64,000 nucleotides of DNA from Sphingomonas sp. (lineage in GTDB: Bacteria; Pseudomonadota; Alphaproteobacteria; Sphingomonadales; Sphingomonadaceae). Positions 18,372 through 26,475 of this stretch are shown here, in pieces. The notes beneath the pieces are model-generated. The model did no database searches. It saw only the letters and a list, made by a program, of their open reading frames with translations, and was not told the origin of the DNA. Numbering within the stretch: position 1 is the stretch's first letter; each line of letters begins with the position of its first letter. The stretch covers positions 186,001 through 250,000 of the forward strand of contig NZ_JAFKLZ010000002.1 of assembly GCF_017304615.1 (NCBI RefSeq). Reading direction: 5' to 3'. The position numbers and the translations under genes are program-made.

Positions 18372-19236
18372 GATCATCGACGGCAAGGCATTCGCGCTGG
18401 GCTTGCGCGAACGGATCGCGGCACAGGTCGCGCAGTTTCGTGAGGCGGCAGGGCGCACGCCGGGCCTCGCGGTCGTACTGGTGGGCGAAGACCCTGCCTC
18501 CGCCGTCTATGTCCGTTCCAAGCACAAGGCGACCATCGCCGCGGGGATGGAGAGTTTCGAGCATAAGCTCCCTGCCGACACCGCGCAGGATGACCTGCTG
18601 GCGCTGATCGACACGCTCAACGCCGATCCGGCGGTCGACGGCATCCTCGTCCAGCTTCCGCTCCCCGATCATATCGATGAGCGCGTCGTCACCACGCGGA
18701 TCGATCCCGACAAGGACGTGGACGGCTTCCATCCGGTCAATGCCGGACGGCTGGCGACCGGTTTGTACGGCTTCGTGCCCTGCACCCCGCTCGGCTGCCT
18801 GATGCTCTTGAAGGACCAGATCGGCGACCTGGCGGGGCTCGACGCGGTCGTGATCGGGCGGTCGAACATCGTCGGCAAGCCGATGGCGGCGCTGCTGACG
18901 AAGGAAAGCTGCACCGTCACCGTCGCCCACTCGAAGACCCATGACCTGTCGAGCGTGGTCAAGCGCGCCGACATCGTCGTGGCGGCGGTCGGACGGCCGG
19001 AAATGGTCAAGGGCGACTGGATCAAGCCCGGCGCGACCGTGATCGACGTCGGCATCAACCGGACGGATAGCGGCCTGGTCGGCGACGTTGATTTCGCCGG
19101 CGCGATGCAAGTGGCGGGCGCGGTGACGCCGGTGCCGGGCGGGGTCGGGCCGATGACGATCGCGGTGCTGCTCCGGAATACATTAGTGTCAGCGCACCGG
19201 CGCGAGGGCGTGGCGTACGACAAGGACGCGCTGTGA
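18361..19236 (+). CDS. folD: Bifunctional methylenetetrahydrofolate dehydrogenase / cyclohydrolase
   Basis: A 291-residue enzyme converting 5,10-methylene-THF to 10-formyl-THF in two steps. The folate/catalytic segment [17 protein letters not shown] has the active-site Lys. QLPLPDHI, the dinucleotide site [11 protein letters not shown] and the C-terminal [11 protein letters not shown] are all intact. The ATG at 18361 overlaps the DUF167 stop by 11 bases. Its own TGA overlaps the ATG of the next gene by one base, so the operon continues. Confidence 0.97.
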   Translation: MTARIIDGKAFALGLRERIAAQVAQFREAAGRTPGLAVVLVGEDPASAVYVRSKHKATIAAGMESFEHKLPADTAQDDLLALIDTLNADPAVDGILVQLPLPDHIDERVVTTRIDPDKDVDGFHPVNAGRLATGLYGFVPCTPLGCLMLLKDQIGDLAGLDAVVIGRSNIVGKPMAALLTKESCTVTVAHSKTHDLSSVVKRADIVVAAVGRPEMVKGDWIKPGATVIDVGINRTDSGLVGDVDFAGAMQVAGAVTPVPGGVGPMTIAVLLRNTLVSAHRREGVAYDKDAL

Positions 19237-19937
19237 TGCGCTCAACGATCGCGCTCGTTGCGATCCTCCTCATCGTTCGTGCTGAGTCCGTCGAAGCACG
19301 TGATCAAAGCGGTTCGCCTACCACACGCCCTTCGACAAGCTCAGGGCGAACGGGTGAGCCGACACCCATCGACGCCGAGCGCGCCTTCGCCGCCGACGCG
19401 AAGACGCTGGGGCAATGGACCGCCTTCCGCAAATGGTCGACCGACGACGCGGTGATGTTCGTGCCGCAGCCGGTCAACGCGCACGGCTTCCTGAAGGACC
19501 GCAAGGACCCGCCCAAGGCGATCGATTGGTGGCCGACCGCGAGCTACATTTCGTGTGACGGCAAAGTGGCCGTCAACACCGGCGGCTGGAAACGACCTGA
19601 CGGCGCCGTCGGATACTTTTCGACCGTGTGGGTGCGGCAGCCGGATGGCGGCTGGAAATGGGTCGTCGATGGCGGCGACGGGTTGAAAGACGCACGTCCG
19701 ATTCCATCGCGAATCAAAGTGCAAGTTGCTTCCTGTAAGAATACCAAAAAAGCCTATTACGAAGGGCTGTTCTTTGAGGGCGAGGATGGCGGCGGCGCAT
19801 CGCCAGATCATACGATATCGTGGTATTGGAGAGTGTCGCCGGATGGCTCGCGCGTTTTCGAAGCGAGACTCTGGAACGGGAAGAAGCGGAACTCTGTCAT
19901 CGGTGACGCTATAACCGGATCGCCAGCTAACAAATGA
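19236..19937 (+). CDS. Exported hypothetical protein with an in-frame repeat insertion
   Basis: A 233-residue protein of unknown function. A hydrophobic leader (STIALVAILLIV) is followed at about residues 14-40 by sequence that is entirely a palindromic repeat (19274-19353). The conserved-looking body then begins at DAERAFAADAKTLGQWTAF. That body, with MFVPQPVNAH and a tryptophan-rich sheet, resembles NTF2-like exported proteins of the DUF4440 type, but I am not certain. The leader probably was an ordinary signal peptide before the insertion. The 3' third (about 19690-19930) is noticeably AT-richer than its neighbours. A GTG one codon upstream is also possible. Confidence 0.7.
   Translation: MRSTIALVAILLIVRAESVEARDQSGSPTTRPSTSSGRTGEPTPIDAERAFAADAKTLGQWTAFRKWSTDDAVMFVPQPVNAHGFLKDRKDPPKAIDWWPTASYISCDGKVAVNTGGWKRPDGAVGYFSTVWVRQPDGGWKWVVDGGDGLKDARPIPSRIKVQVASCKNTKKAYYEGLFFEGEDGGGASPDHTISWYWRVSPDGSRVFEARLWNGKKRNSVIGDAITGSPANK
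19274..19353. repeat. Palindromic repeat (CTTCGACAAGCTCAGG type) inside a coding region
   Basis: An 80-bp double hairpin: CGTGCT...AGCACG in the first half and CGCCCTTCGACAAGCTCAGGGCG in the second. Repeats of this wording are familiar in sphingomonad genomes between genes. Here the element keeps the reading frame of the exported protein open across its whole length. Confidence 0.75.
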
Positions 19938-20560
19938 TCGAACTCTACCTCTCCGCCTTCGTCACGTTCTTTGTCGTGATCGATCCGCCGGGCTGCGCGC
20001 CGATCTATGCGGGGCTGACCAACGGTGCGACGCCGGCCGCGCGGCGGGCGATGGCGATCCGCGCCACGGTCGTCGCGGCTATCATCCTGTTCGTGTTCGC
20101 CGCGGTCGGCGAAGCGATCCTGCATGCGCTCGGCGTCAGCCTCCCCGCGTTCAGCATCGCGGGCGGGATCATGCTGTTCCTGATCGCGCTGGAAATGGTG
20201 TTCGAGCGCCGCACCGAACGCCGCGAGGACCGCGCCGCCAAGGTCGCCTCGACGCCGGAGGTCGAGGACGTGTCGATCTTCCCGATGGCGATGCCGATGA
20301 TCGCCGGACCCGGCTCGATCGCCAGCGTCATGCTCACGATGAGCCGCAATCACGGGTTGGAGCGCGTCGCGATCGTGCTCGCCGCGCTGGCGACGATTCT
20401 AGCACTGACGTTGGTCGCCCTGCTCGCCGCCGGGCCGCTGATGAAGCTGCTCGGCGCGCGCGTGGAATCGGTCATCACGCGCATCCTCGGCGTGCTGCTC
20501 GGCGCACTGGCGGTTCAGTTCGTGATCGACGGCCTCAGCAAGGCGTTCCACGTCACCTGA
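19934..20560 (+). CDS. MarC family integral membrane protein
   Basis: A 208-residue, six-helix inner-membrane protein of the MarC/UPF0056 family. Motifs are FFVVIDPPGCAPIY at the first helix, the central GGIMLFLIALEM, FPMAMPMIAGPGSIA, and the last helix VITRILGVLLGALAVQFVIDGL. The transport function of the family is unproven. The start overlaps the upstream stop (ATGA). It converges on the 598-residue membrane protein gene with an 8-base overlap. Confidence 0.9.
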   Translation: MIELYLSAFVTFFVVIDPPGCAPIYAGLTNGATPAARRAMAIRATVVAAIILFVFAAVGEAILHALGVSLPAFSIAGGIMLFLIALEMVFERRTERREDRAAKVASTPEVEDVSIFPMAMPMIAGPGSIASVMLTMSRNHGLERVAIVLAALATILALTLVALLAAGPLMKLLGARVESVITRILGVLLGALAVQFVIDGLSKAFHVT

Positions 20561-22349
20561 TGCGGAACAGCCGGAGCGGCGAGTTCTTCGGCAACGGCAA
20601 CGGCTCCAGGAACGCGAACTGCTCGCCCTTCGCCAGCCGGTCGTAGAACCCGCCCGGATTGCGCGCGCGATAGATGGTCGATTCGGGCATGTTCGGGCAA
20701 ACCAGCAGGTAATTCGCGCCGTGCCGTGCGGCGGTCGCTCGAAACTCGTCGGGCGATCGGCCGAACGCATGCTGGACGTCGAGGATCGCTTCGCCGTTTC
20801 GATGATACGGCCCCGCCACCGCCTTGTGGTGCGAGATGGTGATGATCCGCGGCCCCAGATCGACGAAGCTGAACATCACGCCCGGCGGATAGCGGTTGAG
20901 CGCGATCATCGCGTTGTAGGACGGGCAGCGCGCAGCGGCGCTGTTGATCGTCTGGCTGCGCTTGTCGGGCTTGTCGATCGGCAGGAACTGGATCGACCAG
21001 GCGGCGAACGCGCCCGACGCGGCGATCACCACCGCGACGGTCCCGAACACGCGGACCAGCATGTTGCCACTGCCCAGCGTCAGCGGCACCGCGATCCAGA
21101 TCAACGCCGCCGCGCCCGGCACCGCCAGCATCTGCGCCGCCGGCCCGGCGCGCGTCTGCCACAGCAGCATCAGGCACGCGAACAGCGTGAACAGCGCGAC
21201 CGCCACCCAGCCGACCATGTTCGGCGCGCGATTGTCGAACGCGCGCTTCGCCGCGACGAACGCGCCGAGCAGGCCGATCAGCGGCAAGGTCACGATGGGG
21301 AACGCCGTGCGGAACGGATGGGTATACACCGGCTTCGCCTCGCGCACGTTGTTCAGCCAGTTCTTGGCGAGTTCGTCCGAAACTTGTTCGGGCCGGCCCA
21401 GGCATTGCGGGAACAGCAGGACGAACCCCGCGACGATCACCGCTCCCGCCGCGACGGCCAGCCCCAGCCGCACCCAGCGGTTCGCCGCATTGAGCCGCGC
21501 CAGCGCGAACAGCAGCGCGCCCGCAACGACCATCACGCAGAGATATACCGGCGTCAGCGCGTCGCAGCGCATCACGCTATTGGCGTAGGACGCGAACGCC
21601 GCGTAGCCGAGCGCGGTCCCGCCGCCGAGCGCGAGCGCATAACCCTGCACCCGCGGCGACTCCGCCCGATCCCAGATCCATTGCAGGGTGATGATCGCCC
21701 CCGCCATCGCTGCGTACGGCATCATCTCGAGCCCGATCGACAGGCTAACCGCGCTCGCCGCACCGACGATCGCGCCGCCCCGCGCGCCTTTCGGGTCGGA
21801 CAGGCCCGCCACGGTCAGGCTCAGCATCGCGAGCTGCCAGCCGTGATGGTCGATCCGCTCCGGCGCGAACATCAGGATCGTCGAGGTACAGGCGAACGCC
21901 AGCAGTGCGATCGCCAGCGGCCAGGCATGCCGGTCGATCAGCAGCCGCGCGGTCGTGCCCAGCCCCAGGAACGCGATCGACAGCGGGAGAAGCGGCGCGA
22001 TCCCGCACGCTATCCGCTCCGCCTCGGGCGTGCCGACGAACGGTCGCAGCAACAGGATCAGCCCGGCGATCGGCAAGTCGACCAGCCGTGTCCAGTGGAT
22101 GTCGAACCCGCCCGGCGGATTGAGCTGGTAATCGCGCAGGTCGTACCAGCCCTGCCCCGCGAGGAAAGCGCGCACCTGCATCAGCCGCATATTGTCGTCG
22201 GTATCGCCCAGCCCGAGCGACTGGATGCGCGGCCAGTCGGTCGCGACGGACCAGACCGCAAACAGAAACCACGCGAGCAAGGCGTAGCGCATCCAGTGAC
22301 GGTCGACATCCTCGGCCAGGGCCGCCATGCGCTTTTCAAAACTCGTCAA
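20553..22349 (-). CDS. Large polytopic membrane protein, GT-C-like
   Basis: A 598-residue protein with about ten to twelve hydrophobic helices. An N-terminal acidic GDTDDNMRLMQVRAFL follows helix 1, in the place where GT-C glycosyltransferases carry their catalytic D/E residues, and GGFDIHWTRLVDLP lies in the next loop. A soluble C-terminal domain of about 120 residues (FVDLGPRIITIS, LVCPNMPESTIYRARNPGGFY) follows. It probably uses a polyprenyl-linked sugar, in keeping with the GtrA and GT2 genes beside it. The start is TTG with GAGGG upstream. The specific product is unknown. Confidence 0.72.
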   Translation of the reverse strand: MTSFEKRMAALAEDVDRHWMRYALLAWFLFAVWSVATDWPRIQSLGLGDTDDNMRLMQVRAFLAGQGWYDLRDYQLNPPGGFDIHWTRLVDLPIAGLILLLRPFVGTPEAERIACGIAPLLPLSIAFLGLGTTARLLIDRHAWPLAIALLAFACTSTILMFAPERIDHHGWQLAMLSLTVAGLSDPKGARGGAIVGAASAVSLSIGLEMMPYAAMAGAIITLQWIWDRAESPRVQGYALALGGGTALGYAAFASYANSVMRCDALTPVYLCVMVVAGALLFALARLNAANRWVRLGLAVAAGAVIVAGFVLLFPQCLGRPEQVSDELAKNWLNNVREAKPVYTHPFRTAFPIVTLPLIGLLGAFVAAKRAFDNRAPNMVGWVAVALFTLFACLMLLWQTRAGPAAQMLAVPGAAALIWIAVPLTLGSGNMLVRVFGTVAVVIAASGAFAAWSIQFLPIDKPDKRSQTINSAAARCPSYNAMIALNRYPPGVMFSFVDLGPRIITISHHKAVAGPYHRNGEAILDVQHAFGRSPDEFRATAARHGANYLLVCPNMPESTIYRARNPGGFYDRLAKGEQFAFLEPLPLPKNSPLRLFRIR

Positions 22350-22407
22350 AATGCTTCCCTCGCGACCCTCGCCGCATTAGTGCGGCGCACGGTTTCTAGG
22401 CAAGCGT

Positions 22408-22839
22408 GTGACGGCAATCCTCAAACAATTCGACGCAATGCGAGCGAGCGGCGTGCTCGGCCAGCTTATCCGCTTCGGCATCGCGGGCGTGATCTCGACC
22501 GTGATCTATTCGGCGGTCTACCTGCCGCTAGCCTGGTGGGTGTTCACCGGCAACAAGGCAGTGATCGCGGTGCCGCCGGCGTTTCTGGTCGCGGTGACTG
22601 CGGGATTCTTCCTCCACTCGGCGTGGAGCTTCAAGGGGCACGGAACGCGCGACAATAGCGGGAAGCAGCACGGCAAGTTCCTGCTCGTCCAGGGCTTCGG
22701 GCTGGTGCTCAACGCACTGTTCACCTGGATCATCACCGGGCCGCTGTTCCACGGACCGGCATGGCTGCCGCTGATCCCGATCGTGACGATCACGCCGCTC
22801 GCGACCTTCGCGCTCAACCGCCAGTGGGTATTCGGATAA
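22408..22839 (+). CDS. GtrA family protein
   Basis: A 143-residue four-helix membrane protein of the GtrA/DPMS3 family, thought to flip or present polyprenyl-phosphate sugars. The conserved first helix LIRFGIAGVISTVIYSAVYLPL and the last-helix signature TITPLATFALNRQWVFG are intact. The start is GTG. It is transcribed divergently from the 598-residue membrane protein and is followed one base after its stop by a methyltransferase gene. Confidence 0.9.
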   Translation: MTAILKQFDAMRASGVLGQLIRFGIAGVISTVIYSAVYLPLAWWVFTGNKAVIAVPPAFLVAVTAGFFLHSAWSFKGHGTRDNSGKQHGKFLLVQGFGLVLNALFTWIITGPLFHGPAWLPLIPIVTITPLATFALNRQWVFG

Positions 22840-22840
22840 G

Positions 22841-23572
22841 ATGGACCGTATCGTTTACGACCGCATGGCGGAGCATGATTCGACGCATTGGTGGTACACC
22901 GCGCGCCGCGACATCCTGCACGATTACGTCGCACGCTATGCGGACTTGCCGAAGGATGCGCGCATTCTCGAAATCGGTTGCGGCACCGGGCACAACATCC
23001 CGATGCTCCAGCAATTCGGTACGGTCGATGCGATCGAGATCGACGCGGCGGCGCGCGATATCGCCGCGAAACGCCTCGGCAAACCGGTCAGCGATGCGCC
23101 GTTGCCGTCGCTGCCGGGGATCGAGCGTGGCGCCTACGACATGATCGCTGTGCTCGACGTGGTCGAGCATATCGAGGACGACGTCGCTGCACTGAAGGCG
23201 ATGAAGGAATGCCTGAAGCCCGGCGGCAAGATCCTGATCGCGGTGCCGGCGCATCAATGGATGTGGTCGGCGCACGATGTCGTGAACCATCATCATCGCC
23301 GCTATTCGAAGGCGAGCCTGAAGGCGGCGATCGACGCAGCGGGGCTGGCGCCGAAAAAGTTGGGCTATTTCAACTCGCTGCTGTTCCCCGTCGCCGCCGC
23401 GGCGCGCGTCGCAGGCCGGCTGACCGGTCGCGACGACAGCGACGATTCGCCGCCGGCCAAGCCGCTCAACAAGGCGTTCGAGGCGATCTTCCGGTTGGAG
23501 CGCCACATGGTCGGCCGTATGCCGATGACGCCGGGCGTGTCGATCCTGACGCTGGCGATACCAAAGGGCTGA
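22841..23572 (+). CDS. Class I SAM-dependent methyltransferase
   Basis: A 243-residue methyltransferase with the SAM motif ILEIGCGTGHNIPML near residue 42, the acidic end of strand 2 (IEIDAAA), and strand 4 DMIAVLDVVEHIEDD near 103. The post-core segment (HQWMWSAHDVVNHHHRRYS) and hydrophobic C-terminal helix are typical of methyltransferases next to polyprenol-sugar glycosyltransferases. The substrate may be a lipid-linked glycan or its carrier (inference from context). It sits one base from the gtrA-like stop. Confidence 0.87.
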   Translation: MDRIVYDRMAEHDSTHWWYTARRDILHDYVARYADLPKDARILEIGCGTGHNIPMLQQFGTVDAIEIDAAARDIAAKRLGKPVSDAPLPSLPGIERGAYDMIAVLDVVEHIEDDVAALKAMKECLKPGGKILIAVPAHQWMWSAHDVVNHHHRRYSKASLKAAIDAAGLAPKKLGYFNSLLFPVAAAARVAGRLTGRDDSDDSPPAKPLNKAFEAIFRLERHMVGRMPMTPGVSILTLAIPKG

Positions 23573-23576
23573 GCGC

Positions 23577-24614
23577 CTATTCCGCTGCCTTCGGCTGCTC
23601 GACGGGATCGGGCGCAGTCGGCGCGACGGTGATGTTGTGCCCGTCACCCGCGCGATAGCCGAGCTTGGCCGTGCCCTTCACCGGTCCGGCCACGTCCGAC
23701 ACCAGATAAAGCGGCCGACGCTTCGCCTCGACATAGAGCCGCCCGAGATATTCCCCGATCAGGCCGAGCACGAACATCTGCACCGATCCCAGCAGCACGA
23801 CGACGAACATGGTCGACGTCCAGCCCGGCACCGTGCTGCCCCGCAGGAAACCATAACCGATATAGAGCAGCAGCAGCACCGACGCTCCGCCTAGCGCCAC
23901 GCCGAAATGGCTCGCGAGCGTCAGCGGCTTGGTCGAAAACCCCGTCATCGCGTCGAACGCGAGCCGCAGCATCTTCGACAACGGATAATTGGTCTCGCCC
24001 GCGAACCGCTCCGCGCGGTCATAGGGGAACGGCACCTGGCGGAACCCGACCCATGCCACCATCCCGCGAATGAAGCGCGCCTGTTCGGGCAAGCTCAGGA
24101 ACGCGTCGAGCGCACGCCTGCTCATCAGCCGGAAATCGCCGGTGTCGAGGGGGATCGGCGTGTCGGTAACGCGGTCGAGCAACCGGTAGAACATCGCGGC
24201 GGTCGCCTTCTTGAAGAAGGTCTCGCCCTCGCGCTTGCGGCGCACGGCATAGACGACGTCGGCCTGTTCGCGCGCCATCATGCCACGCATCTCGCCGAGC
24301 AATTCGGGCGGATCCTGCAGGTCGGCATCGATGATCAGGATCTGCTCGCCCGCGCATAGATCGAGTCCGGCCGTCAGCGCGAGTTGATGCCCGTGGTTGC
24401 GCGACAGGTTGATCGCCACCAGCCGGGGGTCTTCTGCCGACAGCCGCTGCATGATCGGCCAGCTGTCATCCTTCGATCCGTCATTGATCAGCACGAGTTC
24501 GTAATCCTCGCCGACCTCGGCCCTGGCGGCGGCGCTGACACGCGCGTGGAGCTGCGGCAGCGACAAAGCTTCGTTGTAGCAGGGAACGACGATCGAGAGT
24601 TGCGGTCGGTGCAT
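23577..24614 (-). CDS. Polyprenyl-phosphate glycosyltransferase, GT2 (GtrB/DPM1-like)
   Basis: A 345-residue GT2 enzyme that likely makes a polyprenyl-phosphate sugar from a nucleotide sugar. It starts with SIVVPCYNEALSLPQL, followed by the metal site DADLQDPPEL near residue 96-105 and RGMVAWVGFRQ near 185. Two C-terminal membrane helices (about 235-260 and 270-295) end in YLGRLYVEAKRRPLY, as in GtrB/YkcC. It supplies the donor that GtrA and the GT-C proteins would use. TAAGGAG, formed partly by the stop of the tiny upstream gene, is its ribosome-binding site, which implies coupling. Confidence 0.92.
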   Translation of the reverse strand: MHRPQLSIVVPCYNEALSLPQLHARVSAAARAEVGEDYELVLINDGSKDDSWPIMQRLSAEDPRLVAINLSRNHGHQLALTAGLDLCAGEQILIIDADLQDPPELLGEMRGMMAREQADVVYAVRRKREGETFFKKATAAMFYRLLDRVTDTPIPLDTGDFRLMSRRALDAFLSLPEQARFIRGMVAWVGFRQVPFPYDRAERFAGETNYPLSKMLRLAFDAMTGFSTKPLTLASHFGVALGGASVLLLLYIGYGFLRGSTVPGWTSTMFVVVLLGSVQMFVLGLIGEYLGRLYVEAKRRPLYLVSDVAGPVKGTAKLGYRAGDGHNITVAPTAPDPVEQPKAAE

Positions 24615-24625
24615 GGCGGCGCTCC

Positions 24626-24763
24626 TTAGGCGTCTCGGTCGCCCGCGTCATCGGGTTTCGTCATCGGCGCGGCGGCGCCCCCGCGCGCCTGTTCCTTGCG
24701 GCGCCGGAGGTTGGCGCGAAGCTGCGCGGCGAGGCGAGCGGCTTTCTCGTCGGTTGCTGGCAT
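24626..24763 (-). CDS. 45-residue basic small protein upstream of the glycosyltransferase
   Basis: A short frame of 45 codons from an ATG at 24763 to TAA at 24626. It encodes a helix-prone, strongly basic middle (ARLAAQLRANLRRRKEQARG) followed by an Ala/Asp-rich tail ending GDRDA. Its TAA is part of TAAGGAG, the ribosome-binding site of the GT2 gene 11 bases downstream, a typical coupled arrangement. Small proteins of the form xxLRANLRRRKxQAR are, as far as I know, frequent but uncharacterised in sphingomonads. Its own ribosome-binding site is not obvious. Confidence 0.6.
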   Translation of the reverse strand: MPATDEKAARLAAQLRANLRRRKEQARGGAAAPMTKPDDAGDRDA

Positions 24764-24819
24764 GGGGTGAGCCTAAAGCGTTTTACCGACAGGCGGAAGC
24801 TCGGCTATCGCCACGGGCG

Positions 24820-26430
24820 ATGACCGCGCCGACCCTTCGTTCGTTCGCCTGGCGCGCCGCCGTGATCGTCGCCGCCGTCGCGTCGGTCGCGTGGTTCTTC
24901 CGCTTCCACATCGCATCAGGATTCACGCGTTTTTCGGGCGACAGTTATGACGGCATGATCGAGGTTTCGATCCTGCAGCATTGGGACAATGTCTTCCACG
25001 GGGTCGAGCCGTGGAACCGCATGGCCTATTTCCAGCCCGCCGCGAACTCGCTTGGCTATAATGATGGCTACCTGCTTTATGGCCTGATTTACAGCATCGC
25101 ACGCACCGCCGGTTTACCGCTGGTGGCGGCGGCGGAGATCGTCAACGTGACGATGAAGCTGATCGGGTTCGCCGGCATGTATGCGTTCCTGCGCCGCCGG
25201 GCAGAGGTTCGCAGAGGCTGGGCGTTGTTCGGCGCGGTGCTGTTCACGATCGCCGACCTCACGCTCATCCACGTCAACCACGCCCAGTTGCTGACGATCG
25301 CGCTGGCGCCGATCGCGGGCTATTGGGCATGGGGCGCGATCGAGGCGCTCGATCGCGGCGACCGACCCGGCCTGCTGCGCAACGGGCTGGCGTTCGTCGC
25401 TATCTTCGCAGTCTGGATCAGCACGGCCTATTACACCGCGTGGTTCTTCGCCTTCTTCCTGCTGGTGATGCTGATGCTGCGCCTGGCGTCCGGGCGCGAC
25501 GCGCGGCGACAGGTCTTCGCGGCGGCGCACCACCTGCGCGGCGGTCTGGCGATCATCGGTGTAGCCGCGCTGATCCTGCTCGCTCCCTTCCTGGCCGTCT
25601 ATGTCAGTAAGGCGCTCGAGACCGGATCACGCGGTTTTACCGGCGTGTCGCGCACGACCCTCACGCTACCGGCCATGGTCGACCCCGGCGCGAACAACGC
25701 GATCTGGTCGTGGCTGCTGCATGGCGGCGCGGGGCAGGACATGGTGTTCGGCGTGTTGCCGATTCTGCTCATCGTCGCTCTGATCGCAATCGTTCGCGCG
25801 ATGCGCCTGAAGACGCCGTTGACCGCCTGGCGGCTGGTCGCGCTGGCGCTCGGGGTGAGCTGGCTGCTGGTGCTGCGGATCGGCCCCGTGACGCCGTGGT
25901 ATGCCATGCATTTGATCCCCGGCGCGTCTGCGCTGCGCGTGATCGGGCGGTTCCAACTCGTGTTGCTGGTGCCGTGCATCGCGCTGGCGGCACGCTTCCT
26001 GGACCGGATGAAGGGGCGATGGTCCGCTTCCCTGCTCGCCACGGCGCTGATCGCCGAGCAAGCCGCCGGAACCGACGCGCCCGTGCGGCTCGACCAGTCG
26101 CAGCAACTGGCGATGATCGCGACCATGCCAGCACCGCCACCGCTCTGCCGCTATTTCGTCATCCGCTCGGGCCGCCCCTATCCCTATCCGGTGCAGGACC
26201 CGAAGAACGACGCGATCTACGCGCACAATGTCGATGCGATGGTGCTGGCGGAGGTTTACCGCCTGCCGATGCTCAACGGCTTTTCCAGCTTCAACCCGCC
26301 CGGCTGGGACTTCACCGATCCCGCGCGTGCCGATTTCCCCGATCGCGCCCGCGCCTATGCCGCGCGCTACGGCCTGGGCGACGTGTGCATGCTCGATCGC
26401 CAGCATGGGAACATCTGGACACAGCTATAA
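24820..26430 (+). CDS. Polytopic membrane protein, probable GT-C glycosyltransferase
   Basis: A 536-residue protein with about ten hydrophobic helices. After helix 1 comes a loop with SGDSYDGMIEVSILQHWDNV, where GT-C enzymes place an acidic catalytic pair. A short soluble C-terminal part ends in a Cys/Asp-rich CMLDRQHGNIW. The upstream open frame is low-complexity Arg-rich and unlikely to be coding, so I start at the ATG before TAPTLRSF. It probably belongs to the lipid-linked glycosylation locus. Its substrate is unknown. Confidence 0.72.
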   Translation: MTAPTLRSFAWRAAVIVAAVASVAWFFRFHIASGFTRFSGDSYDGMIEVSILQHWDNVFHGVEPWNRMAYFQPAANSLGYNDGYLLYGLIYSIARTAGLPLVAAAEIVNVTMKLIGFAGMYAFLRRRAEVRRGWALFGAVLFTIADLTLIHVNHAQLLTIALAPIAGYWAWGAIEALDRGDRPGLLRNGLAFVAIFAVWISTAYYTAWFFAFFLLVMLMLRLASGRDARRQVFAAAHHLRGGLAIIGVAALILLAPFLAVYVSKALETGSRGFTGVSRTTLTLPAMVDPGANNAIWSWLLHGGAGQDMVFGVLPILLIVALIAIVRAMRLKTPLTAWRLVALALGVSWLLVLRIGPVTPWYAMHLIPGASALRVIGRFQLVLLVPCIALAARFLDRMKGRWSASLLATALIAEQAAGTDAPVRLDQSQQLAMIATMPAPPPLCRYFVIRSGRPYPYPVQDPKNDAIYAHNVDAMVLAEVYRLPMLNGFSSFNPPGWDFTDPARADFPDRARAYAARYGLGDVCMLDRQHGNIWTQL

Positions 26431-26475
26431 CCGGGCTTTGTCATGGCCCGCGGCTGGGCTATCTCCACCCACACG

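Noticed and set aside
20721-22658. Long plus-strand frame opposite the 598-residue membrane protein
   Set aside because: Arg/Asp/His-rich complement of hydrophobic codons, as expected for antisense of a membrane protein.
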